Source: Planctomycetota bacterium
GTDB taxonomy: Bacteria > Planctomycetota > Brocadiia > SM23-32
Direction of reading: 5' to 3'
DNA length: 7,172 bases
Assembly: GCA_018400625.1 (NCBI GenBank)
Contig: JAGYMJ010000659.1
Location: forward strand, 1 to 7,172
A program made the position numbers and the translations under genes. The notes below the pieces were generated by a model. That model ran no database searches and had not been told where the DNA came from. It saw only the letters and a program-made list of their open reading frames with translations. Every line of letters begins with the position of its first letter. Position 1 is the stretch's first letter. This document shows positions 1-5,497 of this stretch, in pieces.

Positions 1-132
1 GATAGCCACTGATTTTTTTGCTTCGGCCTGTCCGACAATATATTTGTCGAGCGCTTCGACTATTTGAGCCGGCGTCAGTTCGGCTTCCTTTATAAGGTCT
101 CTATTCTTATTTTTTGATTCGAGTATATGCAT
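1..132 (-). CDS. hslU: HslU (ClpY) AAA+ unfoldase subunit, N-terminus only, cut by the window edge
   Basis: This is the ATPase partner of HslV: a hexameric cytosolic AAA+ ring that unfolds substrates and feeds them into the HslV protease. Only the first 44 codons are inside the window. The translation contains [18 protein letters not shown] followed by AEAKKSVAI, the typical HslU N-terminus (family form: TPxxIVxxLDxYIxGQxxAKxxVAIALRNR). Walker A and the rest lie past position 1. The only standard in-frame start codon is the ATG at 132, which overlaps the hslV 3' end by 43 nt and has no visible ribosome binding site. A CTG at 78-76 is an attractive alternative: AAAGGA (86-91) lies 7 nt upstream, overlapping the hslV stop, and the protein would begin right at the conserved TPAQIV. 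The hslV-hslU order and tight spacing match the usual operon. Identity is secure; the start is not. Confidence 0.88.
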   Translation of the reverse strand, partial: MHILESKNKNRDLIKEAELTPAQIVEALDKYIVGQAEAKKSVAI

Positions 133-641
133 ATATCTGCTGCAATTAAAAGTGATTTCTTTACCATATCTTCCGCGCTGAGCTCCGGAACATTCCCCAA
201 CAAAGCGCGAGCGGCTGCGGCTGCATAAGCTCCTCCCGAACCGATCCCGACGACTCCATCGTCCGGTTCAATGACTTCGCCGCTGCCGCTGATCAACAGA
301 GTGTTTTTCTTATCACAACATACGATGAGACTCTCGAGCGGTCTGAGCATCTTATCAGTACGCCATTCCTTTACCAGTTCATGGGCGCTGCGGAGCAGGT
401 TGCCTTGATACTGCTCAAGTTTGCCGTTGAAGCGTTCCAGCAAGGTGAATGCATCACCGGCCGCTCCGGCAAAACCTACGAGCACCTTATTATCATAGAG
501 ACGCCGAAGTTTGTTGGCGCCGTGTTTAGCAATGGTGTGCTGCATAGTGACCTGGCCGTCACCGCCAATGGCGACTTTATCTCCGTTCCTCACGCATAAT
601 ATTGTTGTAGAACGCCAATGATTTTTATCGTTTGGAGTCAT
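90..641 (-). CDS. hslV: HslV (ClpQ) threonine peptidase subunit of the HslUV protease
   Basis: HslV forms the dodecameric proteolytic core of HslUV, a bacterial proteasome-like protease in the cytosol. The 183-residue product is of usual length. A propeptide of 11 residues ([11 protein letters not shown]) precedes TTILCVRNG, so the mature N-terminal nucleophile should be Thr12. Other expected residues are present: Asp28 in GGDGQ, Lys44 in [11 protein letters not shown], and Ser135 in GIGSGG. Family motifs also seen are [34 protein letters not shown] and the C-terminal [10 protein letters not shown] stretch. The ATG at 641 is supported by GGAG (648-651), 6 nt upstream. It is the first gene of the hslVU pair; the upstream spacer holds stem-loops and repeats, and I could not pick a convincing promoter. 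Nothing looks broken. Confidence is high because catalytic residues and motifs are all in place. Confidence 0.97.
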   Translation of the reverse strand: MTPNDKNHWRSTTILCVRNGDKVAIGGDGQVTMQHTIAKHGANKLRRLYDNKVLVGFAGAAGDAFTLLERFNGKLEQYQGNLLRSAHELVKEWRTDKMLRPLESLIVCCDKKNTLLISGSGEVIEPDDGVVGIGSGGAYAAAAARALLGNVPELSAEDMVKKSLLIAADICIYSNQKIRIETL

Positions 642-653
642 GTATTTCTCCGT
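642..653 (-). promoter_or_regulatory. Ribosome binding site of hslV
   Basis: On the minus strand GGAG (positions 648-651) precedes the hslV ATG with a 6-nt spacer, which supports that start codon. No clear -35/-10 pair was found further upstream in 654-713, although the AT-rich stretch there would be the place to look. Confidence 0.6.
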
Positions 654-713
654 GTTTCTATTCTCATTTATGTAGTTTTCTGCTTTGAATTGTGTATTTC
701 CTGTTCCCGATCA

Positions 714-825
714 GCGTATCACGCACCCCGCCCCGTTCGGGGCGCCCGTGGTTGATGTCGTGCGGTTCCCACGGGTTCAAAACCCCTAATGTCTTATCCC
801 GCCCCCTGGGCAGAAACGCGGCGGG
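714..825. other. GC-rich segment with consecutive stem-loops, possible structured RNA or palindromic repeat
   Basis: Several inverted repeats stand in a row: GCGT/ACGC (714-724); GCCCCG/CGGGGC with a 2-nt centre (730-743); CCCGTGG (745-751) with CCACGGG (769-775), a 7-bp stem around a 17-nt loop; GGGTT/AACCC (773-785), which would compete with the previous stem; and CCCGCC (798-803) with GGCGGG (820-825). It is much richer in GC than the adjacent hslV leader. It does not fit tRNA, and I do not recognise a known riboswitch or ncRNA. Short frames cross it but none has a ribosome binding site or recognisable protein. It may be a structured leader or ncRNA upstream of hslV, or a palindromic repeat belonging to this genome. 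The pairing is seen directly; any function is unknown. Confidence 0.45.
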
Positions 826-849
826 CGAGGCCGGAGGGTGTCAATGTTG

Positions 850-930
850 TTGTAGTGCATAAATACTCCTCCACCGAGACAAGCCCGGTGGTAGGAACCC
901 ACAAATCAACGTGGTTCAATGAGGACTCAT
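850..930 (-). repeat. Palindromic repeat element, copy 1: hairpin plus GTAAG-type end
   Basis: Two parts of the family are joined here. Positions 850-893 start TTGTAGTGCA and carry a hairpin, CCACCGAG (871-878) with CCCGGTGG (884-891) around ACAAG. This block matches the reverse complement of 7129-7172 at 38 of 44 positions. Positions 907-930 are a minus-strand copy of the 24-bp end; read on that strand it runs ATGAGTCC then TCATTGAACCACGTTG, compared with the consensus GTAAGTATTCAGTGAAC. The copy contains the stop codon of the DUF4838 gene (927-929). The hairpin may lie in the 3' end of that transcript, but no run of T follows, so I do not call it a terminator. Confidence 0.7.
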
Positions 931-2771
931 TGTTCTCGCCGCCATTCACGCAGGCCTTTGAGGTAGTCGCCCAGTGAATCGATACGTTTCCTGTAGGAAG
1001 TATCAGGTAAAGTATTATCCCGGGCTTTCTCAAAAATGTCAAAAAAATGATCGACTTTACCCACATCTTCACTCATCTCGTCCCAGTTATCTTCACTGTA
1101 TTCGATCAGTTCTTTCATCTCCATGGACGCCGGACCGTAGAACAAGCGATAGTATTCATCGAGCAATTCATTCACATCCTGCTGTGCATCCCAGTACAGG
1201 CGCGCGGTCACATAAATGTTAAGGTGATTGAATCCGGGTGCGTGCAATCCGTGTCCCCGCTCTTCAAAGGGGCCGACCGCCGTCTCAACGAACTCACCGA
1301 TAAAGTCATCTTTTAAGGCGTTCAATCCCCGAGCGATCGCATGGGGAAAGTAAACCGGCCAGATAGTGTGCCGGTGCGTGAACACATAATGTTCCCAGTT
1401 GATCAGGAGTTTGTTGCTCGTTATTTCTTTCCAGGCCTCTCTCACCTCAGTGGGCAATTTATCGAGACCACGCGCTCTGTAGGCTGCCGGCCGATCGGGG
1501 AAATGCTTGCCCCGGCCATGTACCATACCGACTTTCACGTTGGGATGCAGCTCATCGATCTTGAGTGGGGGGAGGGTATAGGTTCCATAAGAAAAGCAGT
1601 TAACGGTCCTGTCCGGGTGTGTTTTATAAATTTCCTGCGCAACGCGGTTAACAAAATCCCACACGTAATCGGAGTGAGTACCTTTCCGGCCCCTCTCGGG
1701 GGTATCGAGTCCGGCGCATTGATCACACCCGCACATCCTGAATCCATCTTCAGGCATAACAGAGACGGTGGAGAGGTCATAAATATCAAACTGAGCTCTG
1801 GCAAAATTCGCCGCTTCCTGCACCAACCCTTCCGAAGTAAGGCAGGCGTGCCGGTTTTCAGTATCTCTGACACCGCCGCGCAATGCATAGTATTCAGGAT
1901 GCGCTTCCCCCATCTCGGGGCGGGAGAGAACGTCCCGAAGTCCATGACTGATATGCTGAGCATGGTCATAGCCGTGGTTCAGGCCCAGCCGAAAATACCA
2001 TCGTATATCTTCTTCAGCCGAAGAAAAATACGTCGCAAAATGGTGGCGGCGGACGGCGTAATCCGGGCGCACGGTCACTTCCATTTCGGGGAAGGAAACC
2101 GTATCCATTTCCGGCACGATCTCCCCCAATTCTCCGGGCATGTACCATCGCACTCCCAGGCGGCGCAGGAACTCATGAACGGCGTACAGCGATCCGTACC
2201 GGTCGCCCTGTCTGATGTCCAGGTCTCCTCTCGAACCGCGCCCCAATTTGCCCGCGGGACATGCCCATTTCCCATCGGTCAGATCCTCGGTCAGCCTGTC
2301 CCACTCCTCCAACATCCGGTGGCGTTCCGGATGGTTGGGCGAACTTTGCAGGGAATACGGGCCCGCCGAAGCAAAATCTTCGTCCCGTCCCAGGAGAACG
2401 AGCCGATCCTTGTCGGAAATCAAATGGAAAGAACCGTCATCAAGGTTTTCATCACTGATCCCCATCGCATCGGTATGATCGCTGCGTCCCACGTAAATAT
2501 CAAGCGGCAAATCGCCCTGTTGGTTCGTCACGGGCAGGCGTGCGCCGCTGATTTTCTCTATATAGTCCTGCAGCTCTTCCGCGGCCCAAAAGACCATGCG
2601 CGGCGGCTCTTCGGCAATGATGATCTGTGCCCGAGGGTCGCCGTTATCCACCAAAATCAGTTCTGCTTCCGCGCTTTGGAAAAAAGATATCGTGATAAGC
2701 ACTGAAACCACGGCTAATGCAAGGAAAAAAACGCCTTCTTTTCTTTTAGCGACAAAATTTCTGCCCTTCAT
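927..2771 (-). CDS. Secreted DUF4838 family protein, putative glycan-active enzyme
   Basis: This 614-residue protein most likely acts outside the cytoplasm on complex carbohydrate; its exact reaction is unknown. A signal peptide is visible: MKGRNFVAKRKEG, a hydrophobic stretch at about 14-32, and a likely cleavage after SAEA (36). Residues ~38-125 resemble the small N-terminal domain of alpha-glucuronidase-type glycosidases (AAEELQDYIEKISGARLPV, then IYVGRS). The DUF4838 hallmark GSLYAVHEFLRRLGVRWY followed by MPGELGEIVP occupies ~193-220. A cysteine cluster C347-G-C349-DQC352 lies within the probable barrel, and the C-terminal helical part includes FNHLNIYVTARLYWD (~515-528) and LLDEYYRLFYGPA. 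The ATG at 2771 has a modest GAGAG upstream. The gene appears monocistronic, with a candidate promoter at 2898-2926. Oddity: its stop codon lies inside a repeat copy, so the original C-terminus may have been altered. Family assignment is good; catalysis is inferred only from family neighbours. Confidence 0.85.
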   Translation of the reverse strand: MKGRNFVAKRKEGVFFLALAVVSVLITISFFQSAEAELILVDNGDPRAQIIIAEEPPRMVFWAAEELQDYIEKISGARLPVTNQQGDLPLDIYVGRSDHTDAMGISDENLDDGSFHLISDKDRLVLLGRDEDFASAGPYSLQSSPNHPERHRMLEEWDRLTEDLTDGKWACPAGKLGRGSRGDLDIRQGDRYGSLYAVHEFLRRLGVRWYMPGELGEIVPEMDTVSFPEMEVTVRPDYAVRRHHFATYFSSAEEDIRWYFRLGLNHGYDHAQHISHGLRDVLSRPEMGEAHPEYYALRGGVRDTENRHACLTSEGLVQEAANFARAQFDIYDLSTVSVMPEDGFRMCGCDQCAGLDTPERGRKGTHSDYVWDFVNRVAQEIYKTHPDRTVNCFSYGTYTLPPLKIDELHPNVKVGMVHGRGKHFPDRPAAYRARGLDKLPTEVREAWKEITSNKLLINWEHYVFTHRHTIWPVYFPHAIARGLNALKDDFIGEFVETAVGPFEERGHGLHAPGFNHLNIYVTARLYWDAQQDVNELLDEYYRLFYGPASMEMKELIEYSEDNWDEMSEDVGKVDHFFDIFEKARDNTLPDTSYRKRIDSLGDYLKGLREWRREQ

Positions 2772-2861
2772 TTTACTCTCATTATAGATTAAAAGTGATT
2801 TTTAACGGATAATAATATCACAACATAGTTCATCCGCGAAAAAGAGTTCGAAACTTTGGTA

Positions 2862-2885
2862 GTAAATATTCAGTGAACCACGTTG
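2862..2885 (+). repeat. GTAAG-type 24-bp repeat end, copy 2
   Basis: The sequence GTAAATATTCAGTGAACCAC followed by GTTG differs from the majority form at one position. It has no paired hairpin beside it. It lies about 90 nt upstream of the DUF4838 ATG, just downstream of the transcription start predicted from the promoter at 2898-2926, so it would be in the 5' untranslated leader. Confidence 0.75.
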
Positions 2886-2897
2886 GCCACTGATATT

Positions 2898-2926
2898 ATG
2901 ATACTCGATCCTGACATCTACATCAA
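2898..2926 (-). promoter_or_regulatory. Candidate sigma-70-type promoter for the DUF4838 gene
   Basis: On the minus strand TTGATG (2921-2926) is followed after exactly 17 bp by TATCAT (2898-2903), matching TTGACA/TATAAT at 4 and 5 of 6 positions. It would give a leader of roughly 120 nt before the ATG at 2771. A 9-bp inverted repeat, ATATTATGA (2893-2901) and TCATAATAT (2975-2983), overlaps the -10 box and could be a regulator site or chance in an AT-rich stretch. A second AT-rich TATAAT lies at 2926-2931 without a good -35. Confidence 0.4.
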
Positions 2927-2984
2927 TTATACATCGTTAAAATATACACTTGATTGGAAGATCAAATTTGGCTGTCATAATATT

Positions 2985-3052
2985 GTAAGTCCTCAGTGAA
3001 CACCGTAGCATCCCCACCGTGCCCTGTGCCGGTGGAATGATGATCAAGAGCT
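2985..3052 (+). repeat. 68-bp palindromic repeat, left copy flanking the GNAT gene
   Basis: The outer end is GTAAGTCCTCAGTGAAC (24-bp family end, 2985-3008). Next comes a hairpin with CCACCG (3014-3019) and CGGTGG (3030-3035) around a 10-nt loop, then ATGATGATCAAGAGCT. It matches the reverse complement of 3814-3881 at 56 of 68 positions, counted by eye. The two copies face each other with their GTAAG ends outermost and the acetyltransferase gene between them. Confidence 0.8.
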
Positions 3053-3218
3053 AAGTCTCAAAATTATAGACCGTAGTTCATGCGTTTTCCGTTGTTGTTA
3101 ATCTGTGGAAATCTGTAGGCCGCCGATTTTGTCGTTCTCCGCGTTCTCTGCGCCTCTGCGAGAGATAAGTGTTAAGGTATATGGGGTTTCTCACTGTGGA
3201 TTTACACACGGGGATCAA
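3053..3218. other. Spacer downstream of the GNAT gene with short tandem motifs
   Basis: ATCTGTGG (3101-3108) is repeated as ATCTGTAGG (3111-3119). Then 3136-3165 holds three imperfect 9-bp units of the type CTCTGCGCC (CTCCGCGTT, CTCTGCGCC, TCTGCGAGA). Low-complexity ATCTGTGG and CTCTGCGCCTCTGCG stretches occur between genes in many environmental bacterial genomes; this is from memory, not a search. No gene, RNA or clear terminator for the GNAT transcript was found here. Confidence 0.4.
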
Positions 3219-3761
3219 CTACCAATCGTTGCCCCGCAGGTGGATGGTACCCGGGGGGAATTTTTTAACTTTGAGGGGAAAAAACATGGCGATATTTTTG
3301 GCCGGAAGTTTTTGCTCCGCGCCGTTGTCGTCAATTCGAACGACATCCTCTTTCGGCATTAATTTCCATCCGACACGCGCATAGACTTTTTCAAGTTCCG
3401 GCACGCAAAAAAGCAAACCCGCGTCAAAGCGGCGTTTTGCCGCCTCAACCATGGCGGTATCCATGACAGCATCGCAAAGCCCCTTGCCCCGTTCCTCGGG
3501 AAGAACGAAGACGTTTTGAATGCCCGCCACCCGTAAAAACCGGTCGCCGACGCGAATTTTGCGATCAACGATGCCGACGTGGGCAACCACTTTCCCATCC
3601 ATTTCCATGACGACACTCCAAGCCGGCGCCGAACCGTGCCAGGTTCGGGTTTTGGAGAAGACTTCAACGTCGGGGGAGAAGCAAACGCATAACCCGTCAC
3701 GTATGCTTTGGTCGAGTTCGGGCGACATTTCGGTCTCGTCAATTACAGTCGTCTTCATCAT
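3219..3761 (-). CDS. GNAT family N-acetyltransferase
   Basis: The 180-residue product is a probable single-domain acyl-CoA-dependent N-acetyltransferase of the GNAT fold, cytosolic, substrate unknown. A central strand pair (WSVVMEMDGKVVAHVGIVDR, ~48-67) is followed by a second beta stretch (FLRVAGIQNVFVLPEE, 75-90). Next comes the acetyl-CoA pyrophosphate loop R91-G-K-G94-L with the following helix, and then FCVPELEKVYARVGWK (118-133), the usual late Y-x-x-x-GW motif. The layout recalls NodA and AAC(2')-type members, but that is weak and not a functional claim. I chose the ATG at 3761 because a strong AAGGAGG (3771-3777) sits 9 nt upstream; a GTG at 3785 in frame has the Shine-Dalgarno inside its coding part and is unlikely. 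It stands alone and is flanked by inverted 68-bp repeats, which suggests a passenger gene. Family confidence is high. Confidence 0.88.
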   Translation of the reverse strand: MMKTTVIDETEMSPELDQSIRDGLCVCFSPDVEVFSKTRTWHGSAPAWSVVMEMDGKVVAHVGIVDRKIRVGDRFLRVAGIQNVFVLPEERGKGLCDAVMDTAMVEAAKRRFDAGLLFCVPELEKVYARVGWKLMPKEDVVRIDDNGAEQKLPAKNIAMFFPLKVKKFPPGTIHLRGNDW

Positions 3762-3777
3762 CTTTCTCAACCTCCTT
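3762..3777 (-). promoter_or_regulatory. Strong Shine-Dalgarno deciding the GNAT start
   Basis: AAGGAGG on the minus strand (3771-3777) is followed by a 9-nt spacer and ATG ATG (3761-3756). It is the best ribosome binding site in the window and rules against the in-frame GTG at 3785. Confidence 0.75.
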
Positions 3778-3813
3778 GAGCGCACCCCGGCAAAGAACCG
3801 GATAAAGTTTCGC

Positions 3814-3881
3814 AGCTTTTAATCATCATCCCACCGGCACAGGACACGGTGGGCGAACAACGTGGTTCACTGAGCACTTAC
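3814..3881 (-). repeat. 68-bp palindromic repeat, right copy flanking the GNAT gene
   Basis: Reverse complement of the copy at 2985-3052 at 56 of 68 positions. The outer 24 bp (3858-3881), read on the minus strand, begin GTAAGTGCTCAGTGAACCAC. The hairpin arms are CCACCG (3831-3836) and CGGTGG (3847-3852) with a 10-nt loop. It lies in the GNAT leader, about 50 nt upstream of the start codon, so its inner edge could contain or adjoin that gene's promoter. No clear -35/-10 pair was found. Confidence 0.8.
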
Positions 3882-3950
3882 GGTTCCCAATATGGTAAGT
3901 ATTCAGTGAACTCCGTTGAACATACAGCAAACTTGTAATTATTGCATCTC

Positions 3951-3980
3951 AGGTTTGTAGTGAACCCCTTCAGGGGTTCC
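3951..3980 (+). repeat. Left arm of a perfect 30-bp inverted repeat inside the MITE-like element
   Basis: Begins AGGTTTGTAGTGAACC and is the exact reverse complement of 4054-4083. The arm holds its own hairpin: GAACCCC (3962-3968), loop TTCA, GGGGTTC (3973-3979). T5 follows at 3984-3988, so on the plus strand it looks like a terminator, but no plus-strand gene needs one. Confidence 0.85.
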
Positions 3981-4053
3981 TCATTTTTCGGTTGCGACTC
4001 CTTGTTGTTGACGGTATCCACGAGAAAAATAGAAATTAAGCATGTAAGTATGC

Positions 4054-4083
4054 GGAACCCCTGAAGGGGTTCACTACAAACCT
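4054..4083 (-). repeat. Right arm of the perfect 30-bp inverted repeat
   Basis: Exact reverse complement of 3951-3980, with the nested GAACCCC/GGGGTTC hairpin at 4056-4073. It abuts the outer right terminus of the element directly, whereas the left arm is separated from its terminus by 32 bp. The two-layer structure is therefore asymmetric and may be one repeat inserted in another. It is about 80 nt beyond the esterase stop on the minus strand and could form the transcript's 3' hairpin, though no T-run follows in that direction. Confidence 0.85.
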
Positions 4084-4157
4084 GGTGGTTCACTGAATAC
4101 TTACCCGATATGGCAGATGGTCGCTTTTCCGCGAATGAGCTGCCACGGCGGTTCAGG

Positions 4158-5483
4158 CTATTTTCCCGGGTTCGTTTTGCCGTAGGCGTTCCATATCTCA
4201 GCGAATATCTCGTCGGGCAACCAGTTGGCGGTCGAACGGTCTCCCGGGAATCGATCATAGGGAGCGATCGCCAGGTCCTGCTGCCCACCGCGTTCGCGGT
4301 CGTAAGTCTCACCCAACCAGCCATTTTTGATCGTAACCGGCTTCAGGCTGCCGTCCTCGTTCAGACGGACGCGCATCGCCGCCTCGCAAAAGGCCGCAAT
4401 GAACTCCCATGTGGCGTCCGCATCGACGGGCCCGTGCCCGACGTTGGCTTCCAGCATCATGGCCACCGCCGCGTTCCTTTCCCGCCGTAAACGTTTGACG
4501 ATTTGCTCCTGTCCGTTTTCCAGCCAGCGGTCCTTATGTCCATGCATTACCAGGCCGGGCACCTTTTCCACGTCGGGGAACTGGAGGTGCCAGCTCCCTC
4601 CAGAGTGATAAGAGATCCATCCAATCACTCGTTCCGGACGGCGCGACGGGAAGATAGCGGCGAACCCGGTGCCGTTCGAATGACCGAAGGTCAGGATGGG
4701 AACCGTGGCCAATTCCGGACGTTCCGACAGGCGTCCCAAACGTTCGATATGCGGGTCGATGTTCGCCACTGGGACAAATCCTCTCTGCATCGGGCCGCCC
4801 AGAACTCCGATCAACGCCACCGCGTTACGGTCGGCGAAATCCCGTAACCGCGGATGATCGATCGTTCCCATCCCGTGCAGGGAAATCAGAAAGGCCGCTC
4901 GGACCCGTTCCGCGCCCCTGGGGATATAGGCGTGGAACGAGACTCGATCCTTCGGGCCCTGGGGGTCGATTCCGCTCTTGCGTTCGAAGAGGGACTCGAA
5001 CCTTTCCGCTTCGATCGGGTCGCCTTTTTCAAACCCTTTGATTTGGCGGGTGAGACCGTGAATGGATTGATAAACGGGCAGACGGACGCTGAAGCCGACG
5101 TTGTCCTCGCCGACCGGGTTGGGTTCCATTTTCTCCACGACAGGTTTTTCAAAGTATGCCGGGTCAGTGATTTGAATCGATCGCCCCAGGTGCCCTTCCT
5201 TATCCAGAGCAAGGATATCGTAAACCCCCCTCCGGTCCGCTGTCATGGGGGACGGTGCTTTGAACTTCAATTCAAAGAGCCCGTTGGGGTCGGTATTCGT
5301 CACCGCGCCCGCCCGTTTCAACTCGACCCGGACGTCCGGGAGCCAGTTGTCGTCCGTATCGGTGACGCGTCCTCTCAAAATGCATTCACGTTCAGCCGCC
5401 ATAAGTCCTCCCGTCGTCAAGGCCAGTGCGAGAAGGACACCAAGCCACCCCCGCACCAGGGTGGGGCAAGTTTGTTTCCTCAT
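4158..5483 (-). CDS. Secreted alpha/beta-hydrolase (esterase-like) with N-terminal regulatory-like beta-sandwich
   Basis: This 441-residue protein is probably an exported serine esterase, perhaps removing acyl groups from polysaccharides; the substrate is unassigned. A signal peptide is seen (MRKQTC..., hydrophobic 11-28, cleavage near LMAA at 30). Residues ~33-105 form a carboxypeptidase-regulatory-like domain (ILRGRVTDTDDNWLPDVRVEL, TDPNGLFELKF). The hydrolase domain spans ~180-370: oxyanion-type HGMG (203-206), nucleophile elbow G-H-S269-N-G, acid Asp318 in HGHKD, and His350 in NVGHG, giving a complete Ser-Asp-His set in the right order. The architecture resembles feruloyl/acetyl-xylan esterases and PHB depolymerase relatives. 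The start ATG has GGAG (5492-5495) 8 nt upstream. The gene begins 14 nt after the beta-helix gene's stop, so both are likely co-transcribed. Fold and catalytic set are confident; substrate is inference. Confidence 0.85.
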   Translation of the reverse strand: MRKQTCPTLVRGWLGVLLALALTTGGLMAAERECILRGRVTDTDDNWLPDVRVELKRAGAVTNTDPNGLFELKFKAPSPMTADRRGVYDILALDKEGHLGRSIQITDPAYFEKPVVEKMEPNPVGEDNVGFSVRLPVYQSIHGLTRQIKGFEKGDPIEAERFESLFERKSGIDPQGPKDRVSFHAYIPRGAERVRAAFLISLHGMGTIDHPRLRDFADRNAVALIGVLGGPMQRGFVPVANIDPHIERLGRLSERPELATVPILTFGHSNGTGFAAIFPSRRPERVIGWISYHSGGSWHLQFPDVEKVPGLVMHGHKDRWLENGQEQIVKRLRRERNAAVAMMLEANVGHGPVDADATWEFIAAFCEAAMRVRLNEDGSLKPVTIKNGWLGETYDRERGGQQDLAIAPYDRFPGDRSTANWLPDEIFAEIWNAYGKTNPGK

Positions 5484-5497
5484 GATTAAGTCTCCGT
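5484..5497 (-). promoter_or_regulatory. Intergenic ribosome binding site joining the two-gene unit
   Basis: Only 14 nt separate the beta-helix stop (5498-5500) from the esterase ATG (5483). Nearly all of this gap is the GGAG (5492-5495) and its 8-nt spacer, which leaves no room for a promoter or terminator and argues for one transcript with coupled translation. Confidence 0.7.

Larger units (their letters stand above)
3895..4104. mobile_element. 210-bp MITE-like element with GTAAG inverted termini and 8-bp flanking duplication
   Basis: The left end (3895-3918) and right end (4081-4104, inverted) share 17 perfect terminal bases, GTAAGTATTCAGTGAAC, and 19 of 24 overall. The 8 bp before it (3887-3894, CCAATATG) and after it (4105-4112, CCGATATG) are direct repeats with one mismatch, as expected for an ageing target-site duplication. 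Inside is a second, perfect 30-bp inverted repeat (3951-3980 and 4054-4083). There is no coding capacity for a transposase. GTAA termini with 8-bp duplications are characteristic of the IS66 family, so I infer a non-autonomous derivative mobilised in trans. It lies between the esterase stop codon and the GNAT leader and disrupts no gene. Confidence 0.75.

Noticed and set aside
745..785. Possible tRNA-like fold in the hairpin segment
   Set aside because: No acceptor stem, anticodon arm or T-loop consensus could be drawn.
794..1072. Small minus-strand open frame overlapping the DUF4838 3' end and the stem-loop segment
   Set aside because: No ribosome binding site, out of frame with the gene it overlaps, and its end crosses repeat hairpins.
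1341..2705. Long plus-strand open frame (454 codons) opposite the DUF4838 gene
   Set aside because: It is antisense to a gene with clear domain matches; its translation shows no recognisable motif or signal and no good ribosome binding site. GC-biased codon positions of the real gene keep the opposite frame open.
3219..3761. Aminoglycoside 2'-N-acetyltransferase (resistance gene) reading of the GNAT protein
   Set aside because: Similarity is limited to the general GNAT core; no substrate-specific motif supports it.
3762..3785. GTG start adding 8 residues to the GNAT protein
   Set aside because: The strong AAGGAGG lies inside that extension and is correctly spaced for the ATG at 3761.
2985..3881. 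Confirmed transposon with target duplication around the GNAT gene
   Set aside because: The 8-bp flanks do not match, so only the inverted-repeat arrangement is claimed.
3962..3988. Intrinsic terminator on the plus strand (GAACCCC/GGGGTTC hairpin then T5)
   Set aside because: No plus-strand gene lies upstream, and the hairpin is part of a perfect inverted repeat in a mobile-like element, which explains it better.
907..4104. CRISPR array suggested by recurring 24-bp units
   Set aside because: Spacing is irregular, copies occur in both orientations and diverge, genes lie between them, and no cas gene is present.
4854..5489. Plus-strand open frame opposite the esterase
   Set aside because: Antisense to the signal peptide and regulatory-like domain of the hydrolase; no motif of its own.
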